Assembly (NCBI GenBank): GCA_033297205.1
Contig: MU859455.1
Span: 1-15,019, forward strand
Reading direction: 5' to 3'
Source: Pseudoneurospora amorphoporcata
Taxonomy: Eukaryota > Ascomycota > Sordariomycetes > Sordariales > Sordariaceae
DNA length: 15,019 nucleotides
Shown here: one piece after another, positions 1 to 8,283 of the stretch
How positions within the stretch are numbered: position 1 is the first letter of the stretch
Layout of the letters: each line of letters starts with the position of its first letter
Notes under the pieces: model-generated
Seen by the model: the letters and a program-made list of their open reading frames with translations, nothing else
What the model was told of the DNA's origin: nothing
Databases searched by the model: none
Made by a program: the position numbers and the translations under genes

Positions 1-1287
1 GGGGCGGAGAGTATTTCTATTCCCCGCTACCAACCATGTCCGGTTCCAAAGTTCCAGAAATTTGTAGTACTTTAGGGGAAAGATAGGCTTTTCCTGCATC
101 CCATCCTTCCACCTAAGTTCAATGCAATCAACATCTTCCAAATTTGGACGCTGAAGTAATTCGTCGAACGATGAAAACTCTGTTTCGAAGGCATCATCCT
201 GCAGAGCTTGAATAGCTACAAACGTAACTAAACAAACGATCTGGCATGGTACCATAGTAGCAGAAAAGGTCACCCTAGAAAAGTATTAGTTTGGGATCAA
301 CGGTTAAAGGCAAGAATACATACACATCTGCCCCCTTATCAATTTTATTAGCCGATAGCTTGTTCTGATTGATCGTGATCTGAGCAATAAGCCTTGGTTC
401 CTTTGTATTCGGATCGCGAACGACAAGTAGCTTGACTTGTCGATAAAGCATGTTCTCATAAGTGCCGGGCCGAAAGCCAATGCTTCCTATAAGCACCAAT
501 GTATGAAAGGCAACCCGATGTCTAGGATCACAAGGTATATCGACTGCGCGTTCCCACAAAGTGCTAAGAATGAGCAGAACATCGTCTGTTGTGGCTTCGG
601 TTTTCTCAAATGTTTGTTTGCATGAAAGGTTGAACTTTTGTGCAAGAGTTGATTGGATCCACTGTGAGAAGAAATGTCAGTACACAGTATCGGTATGGGT
701 AAGGAGGGAATCTACCTGGATAATCTCTCTACGGGCCTTGCCACGGTTGTTAAGCAATGTCCATTGTTCGGAATCTTCGTCTGAGTCTTCGTTTGAATCT
801 TGATCCCTTCTCTTCGCGAGCACTACAGCATCAGCTTGAGCTACTATATGCTTCCATAAAGCAATAATAGTCACTACTGATTGAACTGTTGGTACCTGCT
901 TCTATTCCTCGGTACCGTCTATATACAGACGCCTGCATCTTGCATAGCGTGTATAGTCGGCCAGAAAGCTCTTGCAGATAGCAATGGACTTTTTCTTGTT
1001 TTGGCACACGCCAAACCAAACCTTATCAGCCTCTTTTTCTGTTAATTGTAACACATCTGTGACAAATCTTAAAAGTGTTAGTACGCAATATTAAAGAAAG
1101 CAGCAAAATGATAAGGTACATACCTATTCCATAGACGCCACGCGCGTTCTCGCTCGGCTTTGGTCTTCTTACAAAGCGAACGCTCATATGTTGTTACCGT
1201 AAATTCGTCGACGTCGGCAAATGCTCTTCTTTTCCGTTCTTCGTCGTCGGGTACAGTCGGCGGTATCGGCGGTTTTTGTAGCTTCAT
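1..1287 (-). pseudogene. DUF3435 (FluG-domain) tyrosine-recombinase-like gene, partial, with one in-frame stop
   Basis: This gene is truncated at the left window edge. I rebuilt four exons on the minus strand: 1287-1124, 1067-716, 661-324 and 274 to the edge. The introns are 56, 54 and 49 nt. Intron 1 has GTATGT, a perfect TACTAAC branch site and an AAG acceptor; intron 3 has GTATGT and CTAG. All phases agree. The joined reading shows blocks typical, as I recall them, of the fungal DUF3435 family: an N-terminal PPIPPTVPDDEERKRRAF block, then a block around KVWFGVCQNKKKSIAICK, ALWKHIVAQAD, IGFRPGT (probable first catalytic Arg of a tyrosine recombinase), and LEDVDCIELRWKDGM near the edge. Codon 110 is TAG (904-902), with homologous-looking sequence continuing in the same frame behind it, so it is probably a relic. 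The start at 1287 is the first ATG after an upstream stop; an earlier 5' exon cannot be excluded. The remaining catalytic residues would lie beyond the window. DUF3435 proteins include the 'captain' recombinases of Starship elements, but that role is not shown here. Confidence 0.78.
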
Positions 1288-1606
1288 CCCTTCCGTATTG
1301 CATATGGATGGAGTGTGATCGGCACCGTGAAACTCAAACAATACCTTCTCAAGCTGCAATAGCTAACGAGCTCAGTGTGTTTGGGAGGAGAAATTCATTA
1401 GAAAACTCGGAAGGAGGGTTTGATATGAAAACCAATGCAACCCTCGCAACGTAGGGGCCGTAATTCATGCGGTAGAATCAACTGGGAAGAATGGATATAC
1501 AGTAAATGCAATGAGAATGGGACAAAAGTGTGCTTATTTGGTTCGGTCGGGAATCTGAGGGTAAAGACGCGACTTATATCTTGAGGCCCTTCTGATGTTC
1601 ACCGAA
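1288..1606. other. Spacer upstream of the DUF3435 gene
   Basis: No convincing coding region or RNA gene was seen. It is the 5' flank of the minus-strand DUF3435 gene. The in-frame minus-strand sequence above 1287 runs into a stop (around 1361) without another ATG. No terminal inverted repeat or element boundary was recognised here. Confidence 0.5.
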
Positions 1607-1726
1607 GCCAACCACACCTCCCAAAAGCCAACCACACTTTCCAAAAGCTAATCATACCTTCCAAAAGCCAACCACACTTCCCAAAAGCTAACCACACCTC
1701 CCAAAAGCCAACCACACCTCCCAGTT
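1607..1726. repeat. 20-bp minisatellite, six tandem copies
   Basis: Six back-to-back copies of a 20-nt unit close to GCCAACCACACCTCCCAAAA fill 1607-1726; the last copy diverges at its final bases. Copy-to-copy differences are mostly C-to-T, and several fall in CA contexts (for example GCCAAC to GCTAAC in copies 3 and 5). This fits deamination or RIP-like decay. Short ORFs across it are artefacts of the repeat. Confidence 0.9.
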
Positions 1727-2094
1727 AGAAGTACTAAGTATATGGAGTAGGTGTCAGGGGTAAATGGCAGGGGTAAGTACCTTGTGTAGTATGTGCCTAG
1801 CCCACTCAGCTGGGCTTGGCGTAAGTGGAACGGTGCACTCGATGGCGAAGGCAATGGGAAAACGGTTCCAGAAACGGGGGCGGCGTTTTCAGCTGAGTCA
1901 TCCAAACCCCTGTCAAAAACGGCTCCCATAGATAATCTTCCCCTCACTGGCTTATCTATGGGAGAGCGGACGGGATCCCGAGTTTTCCAGTGAGTATGGT
2001 CGTATGTAGTGATTATTTACTGTTTCCTGTTATTATAAAGACGGAATAAAGTGTTCCGTGAACTAAAAGGTCGTACGTATTGTATTGTTGTCGC
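1727..2094. other. Non-coding spacer containing a strong hairpin
   Basis: No gene is supported. A perfect 12-bp inverted repeat (CTCCCATAGATA at 1923-1934, its complement at 1953-1964) encloses an 18-nt loop. An overlapping 8-bp pair (CTCACTGG 1943-1950, CCAGTGAG 1987-1994) gives a second possible fold. This could be the remnant of a small foldback element, but no second copy is present to define its ends. Confidence 0.55.
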
Positions 2095-2186
2095 TCCCAT
2101 ACCGGGAGTCAAACCCCGGGGCTGTTTGAGAAAAACAGACACTTGTGAACAGAGAGTCAACTATGTTACCGCTACACCGTACCCGA
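2095..2186 (-). tRNA. tRNA-Glu(CTC)-like sequence, probably a decayed pseudogene
   Basis: On the minus strand a tRNA-like order can be read. The D arm has GTGT/ACAT around a GCGG-containing loop, followed by an anticodon region reading CT-CTC and a T arm at 2119-2102 with a CCGGG/CCCGG stem. Faults are clear. The acceptor pairs only at its ends (TCGGGTA against TATGGGA), the T loop has 8 nt, and the B box reads GGTTTGACTCC instead of GGTTCGACTCC. A TTTTT run inside the putative intron would stop Pol III. The anticodon stem forms only if a roughly 21-nt intron-like insert and one extra base are allowed. It resembles the better sequence at 7482-7572. I treat it as a relic. Confidence 0.33.
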
Positions 2187-2229
2187 TTTGGAGGAGGATG
2201 GATAGCTTCCGATTTGTATATATGAGCGG

Positions 2230-2341
2230 TACTCGTCTGGGCTAGAAACGCCCTGCGAATCCATTCACTTTCGCGAATCCATGAACCAGACCCCAAGCCG
2301 AAGCTTGGGGTCCCAGAGGGCGTTTCTAGCCCAGACGAGTA
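2230..2341. mobile_element. MITE copy 1 (foldback, TA-flanked, 108 bp)
   Basis: Perfect 25-nt terminal inverted repeats lie at 2230-2254 and 2317-2341, each including the flanking TA. The TIR begins CTCGTCTGGGCTAGAAACG. TA on both sides fits a Tc1/mariner-type target duplication, which makes the element itself 2232-2339. The interior has a second palindrome (CCCCAAGC and GCTTGGGG, 2291-2310) and a 9-bp direct repeat (GCGAATCCA at 2255 and 2273). No transposase is encoded. A shorter copy with the same ends lies at 7299-7368. Confidence 0.9.
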
Positions 2342-2842
2342 GATGGGGGGATGGGGCTATGAATAGCTCTATAATTGTTGTAACTATATGTGGAATTGTA
2401 TTTCAGGCTGCTGAGGTGAAGAGGCTCGAGACAGGGGTCAAAGGCTCGGCGTGAGTGATAGTATATAGTCACTGGTCACTGGGCGAAAGGTAATGGGAGG
2501 AAGTTGGTTCCATCATCATCTAGCTCTATAAAAAATGCCGTCTTTCGGAAAGCTTTTAAGGAAACCCAAGCAGTCGCAAAGCAAAACAAAAAAACGCCTT
2601 CTAATCTATCCCCCCCCTTTGTTCCCCTATTGATATTCGAGCCCGAAAAAGTCCCAAATTCCATTCAGCCCCACTGAGAAAGGCCATTCTAAACCATATC
2701 TCTTCGCTTTTTTCTTCCTTCGAAAGTCTTCTTCTTCTTCGCTACACATCTTTGGATATCGCTAAACAGCAACGCAAGAGCACCACTCAGCCCATCCATG
2801 CTAGGTATGCAAAAACCCATCCGCCTTCTTTGTAAAGCACAC
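2342..2842. other. 3' flank of the new1 gene; no gene seen
   Basis: This is spacer between MITE copy 1 and the new1 stop codon, and its right part should carry the new1 3' UTR. It is A/T- and homopolymer-rich, including a run of C at about 2610-2617 and CTT-rich tracts near 2720-2740. Short ORFs here have no recognisable content. No clear AATAAA signal was seen on the new1 strand. Confidence 0.5.
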
Positions 2843-5800
2843 TTAATCATCATCCTCATCATCCGTATCCTTAGGATGCGGCGTCCCCTTGGGGCTGTTG
2901 AGCCACTCAATGTGCCTCAGTCTCCTGCGAGTCTCGCGCTCCTTCATCTCCTTCTTGGTCATCTTCTTCTTCTTCTTGGCCTTGAAGGTCATGCTTTCGC
3001 CGGTAACGCCCAGGGAGCCGTTATCCTCGGCGCCCGAGTTAACGGCAGTGGAAGGCTCGCTCAGGCCCATGGGGGTGTTCAAGCCGCTGGTGACGGCAGA
3101 GGCAGGCTTGCTGCTGTCCTCGAAGCGGTCGAGAGCAGCGGTGTTCTGGCCCTTGTGGGTGACGCGGCCGTCGACGACGTTCCATGTCTCGGAGGCGAGA
3201 GCGCCAACGAACTCTTCGTTATGGGAGATCATGACAACACCACCCTTGAAGTCGCGGATGGCGACGGCGAGACCACCCAGCGAGTCACGATCCAAGAAGT
3301 TGGTAGGCTCGTCAAGAACCAACATGTGGGGGTTGTTCCACATGGCACCGGCGATGACGACCTTGACCTTCTGACCACCGGAGAGCGAGCCGATCTCGTT
3401 GTGGTTGGCGATCTCGGGGTCGAGACCGAGATCCTCGAAATGCTTAGAGATGACTGCGGGTTGGAGCTCACGGTAACCGAGACCCTCGCGCGAGGACTCA
3501 TGATCGTCGAATTCCTGGATGAGCTTCTGGAAGCCGAGTTCGAGAAGGGTCTCGCGCGAGATCATGGTGTTGTGCTTGGGGAGGAAGTTGCGCCATTTGC
3601 TGTTGCTTGTTAGCTGCTGATCATTTGTACAGAGACAAACGGGGAAACTTACACCTCATACTGGAAGGTCTTCTTGTACTTTTGACGACCGACCAGGGCC
3701 TCAACCTGTCTCTTGCCCTTGCCATCACCGATATCGATAAACTTATCCATCTGCTCCTTGTCGGCGTCCGTCAACTGGCGGGTCTGCTTCATGTGGACCT
3801 CACGATCATCACCGTGCTGGTAACGCCACTGGAGGTACTGGTTGGGGGTCTTTTCGAGATGCATCTCAACGTGCTCAAGAGCGTGCTGCTTGATGTAGCC
3901 GATACGGAGGTTGGGATGCTTCTCGACCTTGCCCTGGGTGGGGATGACCTCGCCGGTGAGCAACTTGATCAGAGTAGACTTGCCAGCACCGTTGGGGCCG
4001 ATAATGGCCACGCGGGAGGAGAGGCTAAGTTGGCAGGTGACACCGCTGAGCGAAGGCTTGGGAGCGTTGGGGTAGGTGAAAGAGACATCCGTCATACGGA
4101 TAATGGCACGAGTCGCCGACTTGACGCCGGACAAGATACCGGGAGGAGGGAACTTGAACTGGACGTTGGAGGCAGAGAGGGTGTAGTAGGCCTTGGCCTC
4201 GGGGCGGACGTTGACAAAGGCAGCGAGGTTGCCCTTGTAGTGGCCAAGCTTCTTGTTGGGCTCGTAGTGGTAGATGTCGGTGGTGACGTTGTCAAGGAAA
4301 CCCGAGTCGTGAGAAACAATCAGGGAGGTGATATCGGTGTGCGCCTTGAGGTACTCCTCGAGCCACTTGATGTTGGCCACATCGAGATGGTTAGTAGGTT
4401 CGTCCAGCAACAGGACATCGGCCTTCTGAAGCATAGCACGGGCCAAGGCGAGCTTCATCTTCCAACCGCCCGAGAGCGAGCCGACCTTCTGCGACTGACG
4501 ACCCTCAGGTCCCGCTGTGAAACCAAACTCGGAAAGAACTTCAGAAATGCGCTCGCGACCCTCCGAGGCAATGGTAGGATCCTTGGCCATGAAGTCGAGA
4601 ATGGTAATATCGGCATCCTCACCCTGGTTGTGCTCAACGTAGCAGGTACGGAGAACATCCTGCGGAGGGAAACCCTCGAGCTTGCCGGAAGCAATGGCCT
4701 TCATGAGGGTAGACTTGCCGGCACCGTTGCGACCGCAGAGACCGTAGCGGTGACCCTTGAGCAGGCGGAGGTTGGTGTGCTGGAGCAGAAGCATACCACC
4801 GTAGGCAAGGGAGAAGTCGGCGTTGACAATCTCGATCTCGCCGTCGTCCTCCTTCTCGGGAACACCATACTTGATGGCATCCTGGTCGACGAAGTGCTTC
4901 TGGACGGCCTCGCCGACAGCGACAGGATCAGCGACGAGGAAGTTGAGGTAAGGGCCGGTTCTGGCAGCAATGCGGTTGCAGTGGCGGTGATTGACATCCT
5001 CGGCAACCATCTCGCCAACGTACTGGCGGACAGCCTGGTAGACGACGGGATCGCCAATAACGCCACCGGCCTTCTTGACCTCGGCGTCCAAGACCTTGCC
5101 AACGTCCTCAGCGTGTGTGCGCTCGATGACCTTTTCCTGGTCGGAACCCATGGCCTTATCCATGATAGCGAGAGCGCGAGTAGCGATCTCACGGACCTCG
5201 GGGAGAGAAGCGCGGTCGACGACGCTCTTGATGCCGGGCTGGAGCTTGGGAAGGAAAGTACGAGCCTCGATGGGGTCGTGGACGAGCTTGGTCAAGTTCT
5301 CGGTAATGACGACCGTCTGGCGGAGGACTTCTTGGGGAGTGCCGGGATTGTTGAGAGAGCGCTCCAGGAAGGGGGTAAGGAGGGCGAGGACAGGGGCGGT
5401 GACGATGGCCACGAAGGTGGTCATGGAAAGGGCGTGGATGGCCTTCTGGACGGTGGCAGCCGAGGGATGCTGCATGGTCTCGACAAGGAGAGGAATGCGA
5501 GGAGCGACATCGTCATTGGAGAGCAGGGTGGTAAGAGCGTTCATAGTCTTGACAGCTTGCTTGGCGACCTCGGTCTTCATGTCGAGCATGCCGCCCTCTA
5601 CAATGGGGATCAAGCGAGCGAGCTTGGTACCCATGGACTCGCGGAGAACATCCTGCTCGGCAGCCTCCTCCTTGGTGGTACCGAGTGTGATCTGGGCCTT
5701 GATGGAAATCTTCTCGATCAGCTGGTAGGCACCAATGGTTCCCTGCCACTTGCCGGTGGGCTTCTCCAGGTACGCGATGAGGGTGGGGAGAAGGCCGACG

Positions 5801-6240
5801 ACGAGAGCCTCGGGGCTCAGGTTGTTGTAGAGAGCATCGAGACCGTACTGGGCAGCCTCGCGGACGACGGCACCCTTATCGGCAAGGGCGTCGAGAGCGC
5901 AGGCGACAAGGCCGGCTTCCGTGGATGTGAGGAGGGTCTCGCTGGCGGGCTGGCGAGGAGGGAACTTTTCGAAGATGGCACCCAGGAGGTTCTGGGCGCC
6001 TTCGCGCTTGAGACCGCTCTTCTTGTCGGCGGCGGCCTTTTTGAGTTCGGAGAGGACACCGTAGAATTCGAGGCCACGGTAGCCGTAGGACTGGAGGAGG
6101 ACTTCGCAGAGACTGTAGGCGGCATCGATGGAGGCTTGCGACGTCTTTGCGGTGAAGACATTGTCGAGGATAGAGGCCACGTCTTGCTGGCTGACGGGCG
6201 GCGCGGCGCCGACATCAGCGACCATGATAGGAACAGTCAT
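2843..6240 (-). CDS. new1: New1/Elf1-type ABCF ATPase (elongation-factor-3 family)
   Basis: There are two exons, 6240-3653 and 3599-2843. The intron (3652-3600) is 53 nt with GTAAGT, GCTAAC and a CAG acceptor. The spliced protein has 1114 aa. The order is HEAT-like N-terminal region (about 1-330), helical bundle (about 375-460), ABC1, ABC2 with a chromodomain-like insert (about 795-930), and a Lys-rich then acidic tail. ABC1 has Walker A GRNGAGKST (503-511), LSGGW (589), LLDEPTNHLD (611-620) and SHD. ABC2 has GPNGAGKST (748-756), LSGGQ (935-939), VLDEPTNFLD and ISHN. The end, IEWLNSPKGTP plus an acidic tail, and GHRYGLCGRNGAGKST mark New1/Elf1 rather than eEF3 itself. Family knowledge: yeast New1 acts on ribosomes in termination/recycling, and fission-yeast Elf1 is linked to mRNA export. 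Yeast New1's N-terminal Asn/Tyr-rich prion segment is absent. The start at 6240 has good context (cacaaccATG). Codon bias suggests high expression. Confidence 0.95.
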
Positions 6241-6265
6241 GGTTGTGTTTTTTTGTTGGGTTTTC

Positions 6266-6279
6266 TAGTATATAAAGAG
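6266..6279 (-). promoter_or_regulatory. TATA-like element in the new1 leader
   Basis: On the minus strand the sequence CTCTTTATATACTAG lies about 30-40 nt upstream of the new1 ATG. It could be a TATA box with a very short leader, or simply part of the 5' UTR. The position so near the ATG makes the promoter reading uncertain. Confidence 0.3.
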
Positions 6280-6444
6280 GGGAGATTTGGGAGTGTCAAA
6301 AAGAGACGGTTCTCTGATAGAGGACCTAGGGCGAGAAATGCCCGTAGCGACACAAGGCGGAGGGGGAGAAAGGGGAGCCTTGGTGATGCTGTCGCAAACG
6401 CAGACAGATCGGATGATGGTGGGTGTGGTTGGTTTTGGAGGTGA

Positions 6445-6494
6445 AGCAGAAAAGAGAAGAAGAGAAAGGGAAAGGGAAGAACGGGAAAAAAAAA
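6445..6494 (-). promoter_or_regulatory. Pyrimidine-rich (CT) tract upstream of new1
   Basis: On the new1 strand this is an almost unbroken stretch of C and T (purines on the plus strand, for example GAAGAAGAGAAAGGGAAAGG). It lies about 205-255 nt before the ATG. CT-rich tracts just upstream of transcription starts are common in strongly expressed genes of filamentous ascomycetes. The assignment rests on this pattern only. Confidence 0.45.
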
Positions 6495-6499
6495 TGCAA

Positions 6500-7298
6500 A
6501 AAGACTGCACCCTCGACGCAGTGTCTGCTACCGCTTGCTGGAGTCGGACTGCGGGTGTGGATTGGGACAAAGAGGGGAATGGACGGCGGTGGCGGGTCCC
6601 TGGGGAGCGGTGGACTTTGGGGCATTTTGGGTTTTTAGCGGAGGACCTCTTTGGACAACGACAGCGAAACAAAAGAACCCCACCAGAACTTTTTTTCGCA
6701 TGCCCCGTGGGTCAGCCGGATCTTATCAGTGGTTTATCAGCTTATCGTTGTCTACCGGTCCTAGTGGTGATTGGTCGATACAAAGTTCCTAGCTTACATA
6801 AATGGATCCCATTCGGTAAGCCAAGACTTTTCTGTCAGGGCCCCCTGTCGAGCATGCTGTCAGGTCTTAGGCATGTGCTGGCAGTGTCAATGTGCCCTGC
6901 AGCTGCCAGGCCGTCTGGTACCAAATTCGAAACCATCAAGGTCCCCGAAGTCGGGAAGAGGATCAAGTCCTCGACATCCTCGAAGCCAAGAAAAGATGAT
7001 CAAGAATCTAACAGTCCAGCGATCGTTTCTCTTTGAACCTATGAAAATGGTCAAGCCGACTCAATGCGGTTTGGACCACCGAGTTTTCCACAATGACCGA
7101 GTGTCTGACATGAGTTGGACGAACCGTGGCTTTTCCTATCATGACAAGATCAGGAGATTTTCCAGTCAGATTTATCTCAACAGGCAGCATTATTCAAATT
7201 GTAGATGCTCCTAACTGAACTGTCTGCTTTTGGCAGGGTCTGAACAGAAAAAAAGAGGAGCAGCTACCCGCCTCCACCTTGGCATCCTGCTCCTTCCC
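6500..7298. other. Distal upstream region of new1; no gene seen
   Basis: No coding exon is supported. It contains a cluster of GATA motifs at 6722-6746, listed separately. Short plus-strand ORFs (such as the one spanning 6287-7036) are low-complexity or follow the promoter purine tract. None carries a recognisable domain. Confidence 0.45.
6722..6746. promoter_or_regulatory. Cluster of three GATA-factor motifs
   Basis: TTATC (GATAA on the other strand) occurs at 6723-6727, 6734-6738 and 6742-6746, three times in 24 bases and all in the same orientation. Fungal GATA factors such as NIT2/AreA or the siderophore and light regulators bind paired or clustered sites. The cluster sits about 480 bp upstream of the new1 ATG. 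Function is inferred only from spacing and motif. Confidence 0.3.
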
Positions 7299-7368
7299 TA
7301 CTCGTCTGGGCTAGAAACGCCTCCTGCGACCTTGGGTCAGACTGAGGCGTTTCTAGCCCTGTCGAGTA
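7299..7368. mobile_element. MITE copy 2 (TA-flanked, 66 bp, internally deleted)
   Basis: The left end starts CTCGTCTGGGCTAGAAACG, as in copy 1. The right end is the inverted repeat with two substitutions near the tip (CTCGACAGGG read inward). TA flanks both sides; the element itself is 7301-7366. Compared with copy 1, the interior keeps the TGCGA and CTTGGG segments but lacks about 42 bp between them, so it looks like a deletion derivative. It has no coding capacity. Confidence 0.88.
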
Positions 7369-7481
7369 TCCCAACACAGCGGCAAACTTGCCCCTTCTCG
7401 AACAAACGGACAACAAACGGCCTAACATAAGCAACCTCCTTTCCCGCCAATTTCCAACAAGAAACGGAACCAAAAACACCG

Positions 7482-7572
7482 ACCCTACGGGTGTATCGGT
7501 TAACATGGCGGATTCTCAAACTCCGACGAGTCTTCCGCAGCGCAGGGTTCAACTCCCGTCCCTGGTAGGGTA
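7482..7572 (+). tRNA. tRNA-Glu(CTC)-like gene with 14-nt intron and unusual T loop
   Basis: Acceptor ACCCTAC (7482-7488) pairs 7/7 with GTAGGGT (7565-7571). The D stem is GTGT/ACAT (7491-7494, 7503-7506) with an ATCGGTTA loop. Anticodon stem GCGGA/TCCGC (7508-7512, 7534-7538) pairs 5/5 and the anticodon CTC is at 7515-7517. A 14-nt intron (7519-7532) begins after position 37 and contains GAG, able to pair with the anticodon as tRNA introns do. T stem CAGGG/CCCTG (7543-7547, 7560-7564) pairs 5/5, and the B box is GGTTCAACTCC. TTTT and TTTTT follow at 7575-7584, as expected for Pol III. Odd points: position 8 is G instead of the near-universal T, and the T loop has 12 nt instead of 7, as if five bases were inserted. 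It may be a mutated or inactive copy. Confidence 0.5.
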
Positions 7573-8282
7573 AATTTTCTTTTTGGCCTCTTTTTATCAC
7601 TTGGACACTTAATCTTTTTCCTGAAATTCCCCCTACCCTCACCTGAAGGGTTCAAGGTTGTGTAACACGAACCCTACAACCAACTGCCTGCTGCACCGCG
7701 TTTATAGCCAAGTACTTAAGGTACTCACCAGTTCATCCCACGCACCCACCACTCACGCATCACAAAAGAAATGGAAATAATTTGCCGCGCTCCGAGTAGC
7801 CTCCTCCGAGGAAGCAATACCAATACCAATACCAACCAACGGGGGGTTATCAAACTGTACCTAGGAACCTCGCAGATACTACCCAACTAAGCCTTGTGGG
7901 GATTCTGCCTTGTATTTTGTACCCGGACAGATCATCTCCATCCTCCACCGTTCAAGTTGTCAACATCTTCTCGATCCAAGACTATTCAGCCGACTTTGTA
8001 TTTCCCAAGTTCTCCCAAGTGGAAGTCTTTTCTGTACAAGCATCCGGTTTGCACCGACAAAACTTCCATTCTCAACAATAAATCCAAAGTCTAATTAATG
8101 CAGTTTTTTTCACCCGCTGGAGTCCGTAGTTCATCCAAGCGCCGTGGTGCGCCGCGCCCTATGACATGCATGCCTGCCCTCCTGAGATTGTTCGTATAAA
8201 ATATTAGTCACCCAATCATGGCTCTGCTGGGAAACAATAGTTAGTACCTTAGTAAAAGGATATGTACTTTACTTATCACAAA
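7573..8282. other. Non-coding spacer with a short CAATAC repeat
   Basis: After the Pol III T-tracts there is no supported gene. A CAATAC hexamer repeats three times at 7815-7832. Three overlapping plus-strand ORFs at 7894-8098 are open in different frames over a C/T-rich stretch and share no recognisable content, so I do not call them. Confidence 0.45.
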
Positions 8283-8283
8283 C

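Noticed and set aside
1648..1947. 99-aa minus-strand ORF with Trp/Gly-rich repeats
   Set aside because: The repeated peptide is produced by the 20-bp minisatellite; no start context or family was seen.
2798..3613. 271-aa plus-strand ORF
   Set aside because: It is antisense to new1 exon 2 and shows no recognisable content.
2843..6240. Calling this gene eEF3 itself
   Set aside because: The ABC core is shared, but the C-terminal IEWLNSPKGTP plus acidic tail and the GHRYGLCGRNGAGKST region match New1/Elf1 as I know the families. The KKKKE-type eEF3 tail is missing.
3607..6444. 945-aa plus-strand ORF
   Set aside because: It is the exact in-register complement of new1 exon 1. Its Leu/Gly/Val/Asp-rich composition has no domain, while the sense strand has clear ABC motifs.
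7700..7760. Possible dispersed 5S rRNA fragment
   Set aside because: Only a loose GGTGGGTG-like similarity on the minus strand; no full 5S architecture.
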